42,367 nucleotides of DNA from an uncultured Acidiferrobacteraceae bacterium (GCA_913031305.1 CAJWEF010000002.1:1-42367); one strand, 5' to 3'; shown: positions 1 through 9,215, numbered from the stretch's first letter. The notes: a model not told the origin generated them from the letters alone. Made by a program: numbers and translations.

Positions 1-342
1 CCCGATGGCTGTCAAAGAGCGTCAACCCTGGCAAAACATATAGCTTGTTTAGAGTGGTGTCAGCGCGAGCCTGATCTACGTTTTTGTATTAAGTATTTTG
101 GGCAACTTCGTTTTCGATCTAGACAACTCTGCCGAGCGTCTCATTGTTCGACGAGGCTTTAAGGATCGAATCGACAGTTTCTGAGCGCAATACGTGGCGG
201 CTGCGCCGATCGGTTTAAAACCCTCGGTTTTGGGTACCTAGAGGCCCTGTCATTGGGTTTGCCTCGACCCAGATCGGACTCCATCATCGGGCTGGACAGG
301 GGCGATTCTCATGCATATCGGCGGGTGCGATCTGCGCGCGAC
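1..342. other. Mostly non-coding left edge with a possible broken coding remnant
   Basis: No intact gene is visible here. A plus-strand open stretch at about 53-184 ends in TGA at 182-184 and reads like a real protein C-terminus: a short hydrophobic run followed by a charged tail ending RIDSF. Two in-frame TAG codons at 41-43 and 50-52 cut it off upstream. The +1-shifted frame stays open across positions 3-74 and could be the preceding part of the same protein. That pattern would fit a frameshifted gene remnant entering from the left, or chance. I recognise no family. Nothing convincing as a promoter or terminator was seen in the rest of the stretch. Confidence 0.25.
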
Positions 343-1257
343 TCAGGCATAGGGATCGGATGCACCCGGGGGGCGGGTTTTAAACCGTTTATGCACCCAG
401 AAGTATTGAAGTGGCGAGTTTCGCACACATGATTCAATAGCAAGATTCATCCGCTTGGCATCTTCGATAATCTCGGGTGTGGGGAAATCCTTAAGTGGCG
501 GGTGGATGATCAATTCAAACCCTTCACCTCGCGGTAGAAGGTAGGTCGCGCAGGGCACGATCGGTGCGCGGCTCATCCTGGCGAGGCGTCCCAGCACGGG
601 CCAGGTAGCTGTGGGTATCCCGAAAAAAGGTGCAAAAACAGCTCGACGGGCCCCGGGATCCTGGTCCGGAAGGTAATAGCAGGCTTCGCCGGCGCGGACC
701 GCGCGAACCATACGCTTGAGATCGTTTTTACGCTCAAATAGACGGGCACCGAAGCGCTCTCGTGCCCGGAGCATATAGCGGTCGAAGACAGGATTACGGG
801 TACGCTGGTAGACGCTGACTCCGCGATAACGCAAAGACAGGTATACACCGCCCAGTTCCAGAGCAAGAAAATGGGGCGCAAGGATAATGACACCCTGACC
901 GGTGGCAAGAATCTCATCTAACACCTCTGGGTTGCGGATGCGGACATTTTGCATCAGCTGCTCAGGCGAAGCCCACCAGACATAACCCGTATAAAGGAGC
1001 ATTCGCGCCGTATTGCGAAGGTTCTCCCGGGCCATTGCGGTTATCTCATCTTCAGGCCTTTCGGGAAAACAAAGTGCAAGGTTGCGCTCAGCGATACGTC
1101 GCCGCGAGGAAATTGCCATCCGCAGCAGATCGCCCAGTAGCGTGCCGACATGGTACAGCAATGGCAAAGGCACTTTGGCCAGAAGGCGCAGCAGTCCCAG
1201 CGCGACCCAACTGCCCACATATTTGGGGTGGAACGGGCTGCGAACTCGTTTTTTCAT
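343..1257 (-). CDS. LpxL/HtrB-family lysophospholipid/lipid A acyltransferase
   Basis: Protein of 304 aa, the usual length for the LpxL/LpxM (HtrB/MsbB) family. These enzymes add a secondary acyl chain to lipid A precursors at the inner face of the cytoplasmic membrane. The signature HX4(D/E) catalytic motif is present as His129 to Glu134 (HFLALE). It is followed by the family pattern of a basic RNPVFD segment near 155 and a YYLPDQD-like segment near 195. A hydrophobic stretch at about residues 15-45 would anchor it to the membrane. The gene is alone on the minus strand and diverges from the permease gene at 1470. Family assignment is firm. Which acyl chain or position it modifies, and hence lpxL versus lpxM or lpxP, cannot be decided from sequence. 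Confidence 0.88.
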   Translation of the reverse strand: MKKRVRSPFHPKYVGSWVALGLLRLLAKVPLPLLYHVGTLLGDLLRMAISSRRRIAERNLALCFPERPEDEITAMARENLRNTARMLLYTGYVWWASPEQLMQNVRIRNPEVLDEILATGQGVIILAPHFLALELGGVYLSLRYRGVSVYQRTRNPVFDRYMLRARERFGARLFERKNDLKRMVRAVRAGEACYYLPDQDPGARRAVFAPFFGIPTATWPVLGRLARMSRAPIVPCATYLLPRGEGFELIIHPPLKDFPTPEIIEDAKRMNLAIESCVRNSPLQYFWVHKRFKTRPPGASDPYA

Positions 1258-1469
1258 AACGAACTTGCCAGTCTGTGTAGGCCTTTGAAGTGATCAGCCG
1301 ACTGGGTTTTCTGGATGGAGGAATATAAGGGCATGAACATCGTTAGATAACAAATTTCAATGATCTCAGCCAAGAGAATAAGGCGTCCTGTGATATAGTG
1401 AAACCAGTGGTTACGGCAGTTTCCTGTCAAAAGAGTAGCCGCTGCGCAGATCACGTTCCGGGAGGTTTT

Positions 1470-3326
1470 TTGACTGAGACTATTGTACTCACCGCAGAGA
1501 TGATAGCGGTGATGGGGATATTGGGTCTCACGATTTTCCTCTTTGCCTTTGAGATTGTCCGGGTTGATGTCGCTGCTATTGCGATCATGGTCTTGTTGGG
1601 CCTTACGACTATGGTCCCGGGGCACGATGGGCTGGTACCGATTGCTCATCTTTTCGACGGCTTCTCCAGTAACGCGGTTATTTCAATTATTGCCGTGATG
1701 ATTATCGGTGCCGGGCTGGACAAGACCGGCATTATGAGTCAGGTGGCCGGGAAGATTCTCAAGTATGGTGGACGCACAGAGAGCCGAATTATCACCATTA
1801 TTTCGGCGACGGTCGGGATCATATCGAGTTTTATGCAGAACATTGGGGCTGCGGCTCTATTTTTGCCGGTGGTTACCCGTATAGCGAGAAGGGGAAATTT
1901 ACCGATCTCTCGCCTGCTGATGCCGATGGGGTTCTGTGCGATTCTAGGCGGCACCATCACCATGGTTGGCTCCAGCCCACTGATTCTCCTCAATGACCTG
2001 ATCGAAACCTCCAACCGGAACTTGTCTGCGTCGGTGGAGCCAATGCAGGCCTTTTCGTTATTTTCCGTTGCCCCGGTCGGAATCGTAATGCTGATGTGCG
2101 GAATTTTGTACTTTGTCTTTCTCGGTCGCCTGGTGCTGCCGGTGGTCAAGGATAAGCCTCAGGAATCAGGGAGTACTCTGCATTACTTTTCCCAGGTGTA
2201 TGGGATAGCCGGAGAAGTTTACGAGGCTCGAGTCACACTGGATAGCCCGTTAGCTGGAACAATGGTCTCTGATATCGACAGCGCCGGGCGCGGAGGATGG
2301 ATCGTTGCGGTGCGAAGTGGCGATGAATTCACCGTTGCGCCTTCAGGGGACACCGAACTGTGGGTTGGAACCGATCTTGCGATCATGGGGCCACTGGGGT
2401 CAGTTCAGGAATTCTGTGCAGAGAACGCTCTAGAGCTGCGAAAGGAGATGGATGTATTCTCAGAAATATTGAGTCCAACCGCAGCCGGAATCGCGGAAGT
2501 TGTCATTCCACCTGACTCCAATCTTATAGGCAAGACCTTGCGTGAGATAGGGGTGCGCCAGCGTTATGGCGCAACGGTGCTGGCCATTTTCCGAATAGAC
2601 GAGGTGATCGACAGCGACTTGCCGGAGTTTGTCCTGCAGGCGGGTGATACCCTCGTCCTGCATTGCCGGTGGCGGGATATTGCACCCATCGCTGAGAACA
2701 ACGATTTCGCGGTGGTCACCGATTTTCCGCGTGACGATACCCGACCGCACAAGCTGCCTTATGCGGCTGGATTTTTCCTGTTGGCACTGAGTCTGATCTT
2801 GTTCAGCGATTTACGGCTTTCGGCTGCGCTAATGACCGGGGCGGTGGGGATGATTATCAGCGGTGTGATCCGCATAGACGAGGCTTACCAGTCGATTGGA
2901 TGGCAGAGTGTTTTTCTGCTCGCAAGTTTGATCCCATTGGGACTCGCAGTGGAAAACACCGGCACTGCAGCGTGGATAGCCCAGCAAACACTCATTCTCA
3001 TGGGCGATGTACCCGGATGGGTGCTGCAATCCAGTATTGCTGTGCTGGCAACGATCTTCACCTTGCTGATGTCTAATGTCGGAGCTACTGTGCTTTTGGT
3101 TCCGTTGGCCGTTAACATTGCTATCGGCGCAGGCGCCGATCCTGCGATGTTTGCTTTAACCGTGGCGCTGGCGACTTCTAACTCGTTCCTAATCCCCACC
3201 CATCAGGTGAATGCGTTGATCATGGGCCCGGGTGGATATCGGGTGATTGATTTCATGCGGGCAGGCGGAATCATGACGGTTCTCTTTCTGGTCGTCATGA
3301 TGCTGATGCTAAATCTTATTTTCTGA
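1470..3326 (+). CDS. SLC13/DASS-type permease with two TrkA-C (RCK_C) domains
   Basis: Protein of about 618 aa from a TTG start at 1470, preceded by GGGAGG at 1460-1465. The frame stays open further upstream to an ATG at 1398, but that extension (about 24 residues, Cys- and Ser-rich) is not hydrophobic and has no good ribosome site. Layout: an N-terminal multi-helix membrane half (about 1-225), a soluble middle of about 200 residues with two TrkA-C-like modules (around 235-310 and 335-410), and a second membrane half (about 420-618) including the SNVGATVLLVPLA and TSNSFLIPTHQVN segments typical of the divalent-anion:Na+ symporter fold. Family members move sulfate, dicarboxylates or related anions; the substrate here is unknown. 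It stands alone between divergent and convergent neighbours. Confidence 0.82.
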   Translation: MTETIVLTAEMIAVMGILGLTIFLFAFEIVRVDVAAIAIMVLLGLTTMVPGHDGLVPIAHLFDGFSSNAVISIIAVMIIGAGLDKTGIMSQVAGKILKYGGRTESRIITIISATVGIISSFMQNIGAAALFLPVVTRIARRGNLPISRLLMPMGFCAILGGTITMVGSSPLILLNDLIETSNRNLSASVEPMQAFSLFSVAPVGIVMLMCGILYFVFLGRLVLPVVKDKPQESGSTLHYFSQVYGIAGEVYEARVTLDSPLAGTMVSDIDSAGRGGWIVAVRSGDEFTVAPSGDTELWVGTDLAIMGPLGSVQEFCAENALELRKEMDVFSEILSPTAAGIAEVVIPPDSNLIGKTLREIGVRQRYGATVLAIFRIDEVIDSDLPEFVLQAGDTLVLHCRWRDIAPIAENNDFAVVTDFPRDDTRPHKLPYAAGFFLLALSLILFSDLRLSAALMTGAVGMIISGVIRIDEAYQSIGWQSVFLLASLIPLGLAVENTGTAAWIAQQTLILMGDVPGWVLQSSIAVLATIFTLLMSNVGATVLLVPLAVNIAIGAGADPAMFALTVALATSNSFLIPTHQVNALIMGPGGYRVIDFMRAGGIMTVLFLVVMMLMLNLIF

Positions 3327-3334
3327 AGTCTTCT

Positions 3335-4186
3335 CTAACTGCTGGGGTTTTCGGACGTGCCAAGCAAGTGCAGTTTTTCCCAACGCAGCATTGCCTTTTT
3401 TCGAGGCGAACCCCAGCGGTACTGGCCTGTTTCACCGTTTGCCCTGATCACCCTGTGACAAGGGATCAAAAATGAGACCGGGTTTCGCCCTACCGCGGTG
3501 CCAACCGCACGACTCGCATGTGGCGCTTTGACAGTTTTGGCGAGATCGCCGTAGCTGGCCGTCGCGCCAAGCGGAATGCCAAGCAGAGCCCGCCAGACAC
3601 GAAGCTGGAATTCGCTGCCTTGCACCAGCACAGGCAATGGGTCGTTGGGCAAAGCGCCTGCGCCTGGGAAGATTTTCTTCACATATCCGCCGGTGAGCAC
3701 CTGCGATCGGCGAAAGGTGGATTCTCCCCAGGTTTGCTCCATCTGCGCGGTGTCCGCGTCGCTCTTGGATTCCCCAAAGGACAGCCAGCAGATACCACGT
3801 TCGGTTATTCCAATCAGGCAGATCCCAAAAGGGGTTGGATGGACACCGTAAGATATATCCATCTGTCGACCGTAATTTTGGTATTGCGCTGGGGTCATCC
3901 CTTGTAACGTGACAAAAAGATCGTGCAACCGACCCGGGCCGGACAGGCCGACCGCGAGTGCCGTATCAAGCAGACTCCGACCTTTGCGAAGCTCTCGCTG
4001 GGCGTTGTTAAGTGTGAGATTCTGCACGAATCGCTTAGGGCTGATACCAACCCATCGTCTAAATAGTCGCTGGAAGTGGTACGGGCTTAATCCAACTGCA
4101 GCGGCGGTCTGGGCCAGGCTGGGCTGATCCTCGAAATGCGTTTCCAGATAAGTGAGCGCCCGAGCGGCGCGTTCGTAATCAGACAT
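3335..4186 (-). CDS. AraC-type HTH fused to O6-methylguanine-DNA methyltransferase
   Basis: A 283-aa protein from the internal ATG at 4186; the frame extends 14 residues further to 4228, but HTH homologues normally begin near MSDYERAAR. Residues about 5-105 form an AraC/XylS-type double helix-turn-helix (SLAQTAAAVGLSPYHFQRLF region). Residues about 110-280 are the Ogt/Ada-C alkyl acceptor, with the suicide cysteine in PCHRV (Cys243) and the DNA-binding and Tyr/Arg elements around SRAVGTAVGRNP. It removes alkyl groups from O6-alkylguanine by irreversible transfer to this Cys. Unlike E. coli Ada, the zinc-binding N-terminal domain that senses methylphosphotriesters is missing, so any regulatory switching would have to work differently. 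It converges with the permease gene, 8 bases from its stop. Confidence 0.88.
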   Translation of the reverse strand: MSDYERAARALTYLETHFEDQPSLAQTAAAVGLSPYHFQRLFRRWVGISPKRFVQNLTLNNAQRELRKGRSLLDTALAVGLSGPGRLHDLFVTLQGMTPAQYQNYGRQMDISYGVHPTPFGICLIGITERGICWLSFGESKSDADTAQMEQTWGESTFRRSQVLTGGYVKKIFPGAGALPNDPLPVLVQGSEFQLRVWRALLGIPLGATASYGDLAKTVKAPHASRAVGTAVGRNPVSFLIPCHRVIRANGETGQYRWGSPRKKAMLRWEKLHLLGTSENPSS

Positions 4187-4450
4187 GGGTTGGGTACTCA
4201 GTTTAGCTCTCAAGCTAAGAGTAGGCATGCCGATAAATTACCGCAACCCGAATCTTGCGCCCATCCCTGGGTCAGGCCGTGCCATTGGGTGTTCAGCCAG
4301 GAATTTGAGCAGCCTTAGGCCGGGTCCGACCAATAAGACTTGGCTTTGCTAGACTCGGGCAGGAGAAGGATCGGCGGGCATTAAGGCAGGGCGTCTCGAG
4401 TCCGCTGCCGGTAAACGTCAATCTGGGTTGACCTAACTAAAGGAGCATCT

Positions 4451-6898
4451 ATGAGCCGCGAACTACCCGAGCAGGCGCAGGTCGTGATAATTGGCGGAGG
4501 CATTATCGGATGTAGCGTGGCCTACCATCTTGCGGAACTGGGCTGGACCGATGTGGTACTGCTTGAGCGTAAATCGCTCACCAGTGGTACGACCTGGCAC
4601 GCGGCAGGGCTGGTAGGGCAGTTGCGGGCTACCCACAATCTGACGCGTCTAGCCCAATACACGACCGAACTGTACGAGAACCTGGAGCAAGTCACGGGTC
4701 AGGCAACCGGGTTTCGCCAGACCGGCTCGTTAAGTTTGGCAACGGATGCCGAGCGTTTCGAGGAGCTAAAGCGTGGCGCCTCAATGGCCAGCTGTTTTGG
4801 CCTGGAAGTCGAGGTGATCTCTCCAGCTGAGGCTCAAGAACTGTACCCCATCATGTCCATTGAAGATCTGGTCGGAGCGGTGTATTTGCCCCGGGACGGA
4901 CAGACCAATCCGACTGATACGACCCAGGCGTTGGCGCGTGGCGCACGGAATAAAGGCGTTCGGATCTTCGAACAAACCCGTGTTAACGCCCTTGAAAAAA
5001 AATCTGATCGGATCACAGCTGTGATCACAGACAAGGGTCGTATCGCTTGCGAAACTGTTGTGAATTGTGCGGGTATGTGGGGCCGGGAGGTCGGACAGAT
5101 GTGCGGAGTTTCTGTGCCGCTTCACGCAGCGGAACATTTCTATATTGTGACCGAACCGATTCCAGATCTTCCTCGCAACCTGCCGGTAGTCCGAGAGCCA
5201 TCGGTCTGCAACTACTATAAAGAAGATGCCGGCAAGCTGCTGGTCGGGATGTTTGAGCCCGTGGCCAAACCCTGGGGTATGGATGGCATTCCGGATAGTT
5301 TCGAATTCGACACTTTGCCTGAGGACGTGGCGCATATTGAGGAGCACCTGGGCTGCGCGATTGAGCGAATCCCTGTGTTAGGCGATGCGGGAATAAAGAT
5401 ATTTTTCAACGGACCGGAGAGTTTTACCCCGGATGACAGGTATCTTCTTGGGCCAGATCCCCGGGTCCCCAATTTTTTTGTCGCAGCCGGTTTTAACTCA
5501 ATCGGTATTCAATCTGCCGGGGGTGCAGGAAAAGTGTTGGCCGAATGGATTATCAATGATCAGCCGCCAATGGATCTGTGGGATGTCGATATTCGGCGAA
5601 TGATGCCTTTTCAGATCAACCAAAAGTATCTGCACGATCGAACGGTGGAAGCACTGGGCCTGCTGTACGCAATGCACTGGCCGTTTCGGCAGCCTGAAAG
5701 TGCCCGAGGGGTGCGTACTTCACCATTACATCTGCGGCTGGAGGAGCGCGGCGCCTGTTTTGGTGAGACGGCCGGTTGGGAGCGCGCGAATTGGTTCGCG
5801 CCAGCCGGCGTGTCACCCCACTACGAATACAGTTACGGCCGGCAGAACTGGTTCGAGCATTCTGCGGCGGAGCATCTAGCCGTTAGGGAAAACGTTGGCT
5901 TTTTTGATATGACCTCGTTCGGTAAGTTCTTGTTACAGGGCGTTGACGCGGCCGCGGTGCTCGATCGGGTCTCAGCTAACCGTATGGATGTCGAGCCTGG
6001 GCGGGTGGTTTATACCCAGTGGTTGAACGATCAGGGAGGCATAGAAGCTGATCTGACAGTCACCCGGTTGTCAGAAACCGAGTTCCTGGTGGTCACGGCC
6101 GCTGCATCCCAGATGCGGGACTTTCACTGGCTGCGCAGCAGTATCCGCCCCGACGAACGTGCCTGGGTCAGCGATATGACTGCGGGCTACGCGGTGATCA
6201 GCCTGATGGGGCCTCGGTCAAGGGAGTTATTACAGTCCCTGACTCCGGCGGACCTGTCCAATGATGCGTTTTTGTTTGGCACCTCCCAGGAAATCGAACT
6301 GGGGTATGCACTGGTGCGGGCGACTCGCATTTCCTACGTTGGTGAACTCGGATGGGAGATATATATCCCGAGTGATTTTGCGCTTGGCGTTTTTGATGTT
6401 CTGGCCGACTCTGGGGATTCCTATGATCTTCGCCCGGCCGGATTGCACGCCCTAAACAGTCTTCGGATTGAGAAAGCTTACCGGCACTGGGGTCACGATA
6501 TCTCGCCCGACGATAATCCGCTTGAAGCGGGCCTGCGTTTCGCAGTGGATTTCGATAAACCCAATAGTTTTCGCGGTCGAGATGCGCTGTTGCGCGCCTC
6601 AGAGCAGCCACCCAAAAAGCGCCTGATTCAGTTCTTGTTACAGGATCCCCAACCTATGCTTTATCACGAAGAGCCTATCTGGTGCGATGGCAAACGGGTC
6701 GGCAGCACAACATCCGGTATGTACGGACATTCACTGGGCGGCTGTGTCGGGCTGGGTTACATAGAGACGGATGAACCCATCAATCAAGGGTTTATTGATG
6801 GCAGCGCCTGGGAGATTGAGGTGGCGGGAGAGCGGGTCCCGGCAACTGCGAGTTTGCGTCCGCTGTATGATCCAGGTTCAAGCCGCGTCCGGATGTAG
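4451..6898 (+). CDS. Dimethylglycine/sarcosine dehydrogenase-like flavoprotein with C-terminal GcvT domain
   Basis: Protein of 815 aa, matching the DMGDH/SARDH family, which oxidatively demethylates N-methylglycines and passes the one-carbon unit to tetrahydrofolate. The FAD-binding GGGIIG motif is at residues 15-20. His50, in the SGTTWHAAG segment, sits where the family carries its covalently bound FAD. An FAD oxidoreductase core (to about 370) is followed by the middle cap (about 370-430) and a GcvT-like aminomethyltransferase domain (about 450-810; SYVGELGWEIYIPSD and LRIEKAYRHWG are characteristic). AGGAG at 4441-4445 sets the ATG start. The neighbours AlaX, MttB-like and EtfBA fit a methylamine/betaine role, with ETF as probable electron acceptor. 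Substrate choice between dimethylglycine, sarcosine and a related compound is not resolvable. Confidence 0.85.
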   Translation: MSRELPEQAQVVIIGGGIIGCSVAYHLAELGWTDVVLLERKSLTSGTTWHAAGLVGQLRATHNLTRLAQYTTELYENLEQVTGQATGFRQTGSLSLATDAERFEELKRGASMASCFGLEVEVISPAEAQELYPIMSIEDLVGAVYLPRDGQTNPTDTTQALARGARNKGVRIFEQTRVNALEKKSDRITAVITDKGRIACETVVNCAGMWGREVGQMCGVSVPLHAAEHFYIVTEPIPDLPRNLPVVREPSVCNYYKEDAGKLLVGMFEPVAKPWGMDGIPDSFEFDTLPEDVAHIEEHLGCAIERIPVLGDAGIKIFFNGPESFTPDDRYLLGPDPRVPNFFVAAGFNSIGIQSAGGAGKVLAEWIINDQPPMDLWDVDIRRMMPFQINQKYLHDRTVEALGLLYAMHWPFRQPESARGVRTSPLHLRLEERGACFGETAGWERANWFAPAGVSPHYEYSYGRQNWFEHSAAEHLAVRENVGFFDMTSFGKFLLQGVDAAAVLDRVSANRMDVEPGRVVYTQWLNDQGGIEADLTVTRLSETEFLVVTAAASQMRDFHWLRSSIRPDERAWVSDMTAGYAVISLMGPRSRELLQSLTPADLSNDAFLFGTSQEIELGYALVRATRISYVGELGWEIYIPSDFALGVFDVLADSGDSYDLRPAGLHALNSLRIEKAYRHWGHDISPDDNPLEAGLRFAVDFDKPNSFRGRDALLRASEQPPKKRLIQFLLQDPQPMLYHEEPIWCDGKRVGSTTSGMYGHSLGGCVGLGYIETDEPINQGFIDGSAWEIEVAGERVPATASLRPLYDPGSSRVRM

Positions 6899-6908
6899 CG
6901 AGCAGGTT

Positions 6909-7631
6909 ATGACTCTAGAAATTTTCCGCGAGGATGCCTATCGGGCGGAATGTACAGCCTCGGTCCAAAGGGTCTGCAACTCAGGCGTTGAGCTCGATCA
7001 GAGTGTTTTTTATTGCCAGGGAGGGGGGCAGCCCGGGGATACCGGAATATTAGTTTGTGAAGATGCTCGGCAGGTCCGGGTCATTGATACACGCGCGGAT
7101 GGTGATTCGGGTACGCAACTGCATATTCTGGGTGACGGTGAAATACCCCCTGAACCGGGCGAGGTGATTACTGCGAGGATAGACTGGGAAAGGCGCCACC
7201 GTGTGATGCGCATGCACAGTTGCATGCATATGCTGTGCGCCTTGGTTGACGCCCCGGTAACTGGGGGATCTATTGCCGATGGCAGGGGGCGCCTAGATTT
7301 TGACCTGCCCGAGCCGCTGGATAAGTTGAAGCTGACCGATCAGCTAAACGCAATGATCTGCCAAGACCGACCGATGCGCCTGAGTTGGATCACAGATGAA
7401 GAGCTCGATCAGCAACCGGATTTGGTAAAAACGATGTCGGTTGGCCCCCCTCGGGGGGTTGGGAGGATCCGGCTGGTCGAGTTTGAAGGGGTGGATCTTC
7501 AGCCCTGTGGCGGTACACATGTGGCGCGTTCAGGCGAGATAGGATCGGTGATAATCCAAAAGATTGAAAAAAAGGGCAGACAGAACCGCAGGGTCATTGT
7601 GCGCTTTGCAGACCCCGGGGAAGTCGTCTGA
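6909..7631 (+). CDS. AlaX-type alanyl-tRNA editing protein
   Basis: A 240-aa free-standing homologue of the editing domain of alanyl-tRNA synthetase, which hydrolyses Ser- or Gly-mischarged tRNA-Ala in trans. The metal site is intact: HxxxH at His103/His107 (HSCMH) and CxxxH at Cys200/His204 (CGGTH). The glycine-rich GGGQPGDTG segment at residues 38-46 is typical of the medium-length AlaX class. The start was set at ATG 6909, 10 bases after the dehydrogenase stop and preceded by AGCAGG. The frame is open back to 6771 inside the dehydrogenase gene, but that part is only a shadow. Its close spacing suggests co-transcription with the dehydrogenase, an unusual context for a translation quality-control gene. 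Confidence 0.88.
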   Translation: MTLEIFREDAYRAECTASVQRVCNSGVELDQSVFYCQGGGQPGDTGILVCEDARQVRVIDTRADGDSGTQLHILGDGEIPPEPGEVITARIDWERRHRVMRMHSCMHMLCALVDAPVTGGSIADGRGRLDFDLPEPLDKLKLTDQLNAMICQDRPMRLSWITDEELDQQPDLVKTMSVGPPRGVGRIRLVEFEGVDLQPCGGTHVARSGEIGSVIIQKIEKKGRQNRRVIVRFADPGEVV

Positions 7632-7670
7632 ACCATTGCATTGGGAGAGTTCGCCCCAAGCGGTCAGTTG

Positions 7671-9215
7671 TCAGACGTTAGAATCGGGAACTGCCGCTTT
7701 TTTCTGGGTAATGAATTCGCGCAATGCCTCGTCTATGCCTTCATCAATAGGCGGTAGCTCGTAATCGGCGAGCATTTTTTTCCAGGTCCGATTAGCTCTT
7801 TGGGCTGCGTCCAGGCTCCCTTCAGCCTGCCATTGCTCAAAACTATTGTTATCTGCAGTCGTTGACCGGTAAAAAGCCGTCTCAAAATTGGCCTGGGTAT
7901 GAGCACAGCCGAGAAAATGATTTCCTGGCCCCACCTCGGCCAGCGCATCCATCGCCTGCCCATTAACCGAATCGTTCACGCCCGAAAGGAATACCTCAAT
8001 CATGCCGGCCTGGTCGGCATCGAGTATGAACTTCTCATAACCCATCGCCAGTCCGCCTTCAAGCCAGCCCGCCGTGTGCAGCATGAAATGTACACCGGCG
8101 AGCATAGCGCTTTGCAGGGTATTGGCCGATTCGTAGGCGGCCTGGGCATCGGGTATTTTTGATGCGCATAGCCCCCCGCCGCTGCGGAACGGTACACCGA
8201 GCCGGCGGGCAAGGGCGGCGCAGGTAAAGATCACCATCGAGGGCTCGGGGGTGCCAAAGGTAGGCGCCCCGGATTGCATCGAAACCGCGCTGGAAAAAGT
8301 TCCAAAGATCACCGGCGCCCCAGGTCGGACCAGTTGGGTAAAGCAGATGCCGGCCATCGCCTCCGCCAGAATCTGGGTGCAGGTTCCAACCACCGTTACT
8401 GGCGACATTGCGCCGGCCAGGATGAATGGTGAGATCACTGTGGCCTGGTTGTTCTGGGCATAGACACGCGCGGCCCCGAGCATCATGGCATCGAAGGTCA
8501 AGGGCGAGTTGGCATTAACCAAGCTGGTGATAACGCAGTTCTGATCTACGAAGTCGGCGCCAAATACAATCTTGGCCATGTCGACGGTATCCTGGGCCCG
8601 TGAAGGTTCGGTTACCGAGCCCATGAAAGGTTTGTCGGACAATCGCAGATGGCTGTAGATCATGTCCAGGTGACGCTTATTAACCGGGATATCGACTGGT
8701 TCGCAAAGCGTACCTCCGGAGTGGTGCAGTGAGGGACTGAGGTAGGTCAGGCGGGTAAAGTTCTCAAAATCGGCAAGCGTAGCGTAGCGCCGGCCGCGGT
8801 CCAGATCGTGCACGAAGGGTGAGCCGTATGCCGGAACCAGCACGCAGTGATCACCCCCAATACGAACGCTACGCTCTGGATTGCGGGCGTGCTGCGTATA
8901 TTCTCTGGGCGCACTGGATTGGATCAGTTGCCGGCACATCCCCCTGGGAAAACGAACCCGCTCCCCCTCAATCGACGCCCCTGCATCTTTAAACCGCCTG
9001 AGCGCATCGGCATCATCGCGAAATTCGATACCGATGGTTTCCAGCACCGTTTCTGCGTTTCCTTCTATCAGGTTCAGTAGCTCTTCGCTGGCAAGTTCAA
9101 AAACCGGTACCCGTCGAGTAATGTAAGGCTTGATGGACCGTATGTTCTGCTCTCTGTGAGCCCTGCGCTTGGCTCGGGCGCTGCCGCGGGACTGGCTGCG
9201 TTTGATTTCGGTCAT
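7671..9215 (-). CDS. MttB-family (trimethylamine/glycine betaine-type) methyltransferase, pyrrolysine-free
   Basis: Protein of 514 aa in the MttB superfamily, the corrinoid-dependent methyltransferases named after archaeal trimethylamine methyltransferase. Recognisable segments are the N-terminal helical ETVLETIGIEF region, the central SGGTLCEPVD and DKPFMGSVTEPSRAQ stretch, and the FRSGGGLCASKIPDAQAAYE segment of the barrel. There is no in-frame TAG anywhere, so it is a non-pyrrolysine homologue. Characterised non-Pyl members (MtgB-like) use glycine betaine or other quaternary amines. Family members normally transfer the methyl group to a cognate corrinoid protein, but no MttC-like protein or RamA-type reactivase lies in this window. 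It converges on the AlaX gene and diverges from etfBA, so it has its own promoter. Confidence 0.85.
   Translation of the reverse strand: MTEIKRSQSRGSARAKRRAHREQNIRSIKPYITRRVPVFELASEELLNLIEGNAETVLETIGIEFRDDADALRRFKDAGASIEGERVRFPRGMCRQLIQSSAPREYTQHARNPERSVRIGGDHCVLVPAYGSPFVHDLDRGRRYATLADFENFTRLTYLSPSLHHSGGTLCEPVDIPVNKRHLDMIYSHLRLSDKPFMGSVTEPSRAQDTVDMAKIVFGADFVDQNCVITSLVNANSPLTFDAMMLGAARVYAQNNQATVISPFILAGAMSPVTVVGTCTQILAEAMAGICFTQLVRPGAPVIFGTFSSAVSMQSGAPTFGTPEPSMVIFTCAALARRLGVPFRSGGGLCASKIPDAQAAYESANTLQSAMLAGVHFMLHTAGWLEGGLAMGYEKFILDADQAGMIEVFLSGVNDSVNGQAMDALAEVGPGNHFLGCAHTQANFETAFYRSTTADNNSFEQWQAEGSLDAAQRANRTWKKMLADYELPPIDEGIDEALREFITQKKAAVPDSNV

Noticed and set aside
2460-3199. Minus-strand open frames inside the permease gene
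   Set aside because: They overlap a well-supported membrane protein, have no ribosome sites and resemble no family.
4229-4450. Glycine riboswitch upstream of the dehydrogenase gene
   Set aside because: I looked for the conserved glycine-aptamer core and found no convincing match or paired stems; the GGAG-like bits are ordinary.
7671-9215. Possible pyrrolysine-containing trimethylamine methyltransferase
   Set aside because: The frame has no internal TAG, and no pylT/pylS-like genes are visible. It is a non-pyrrolysine family member.
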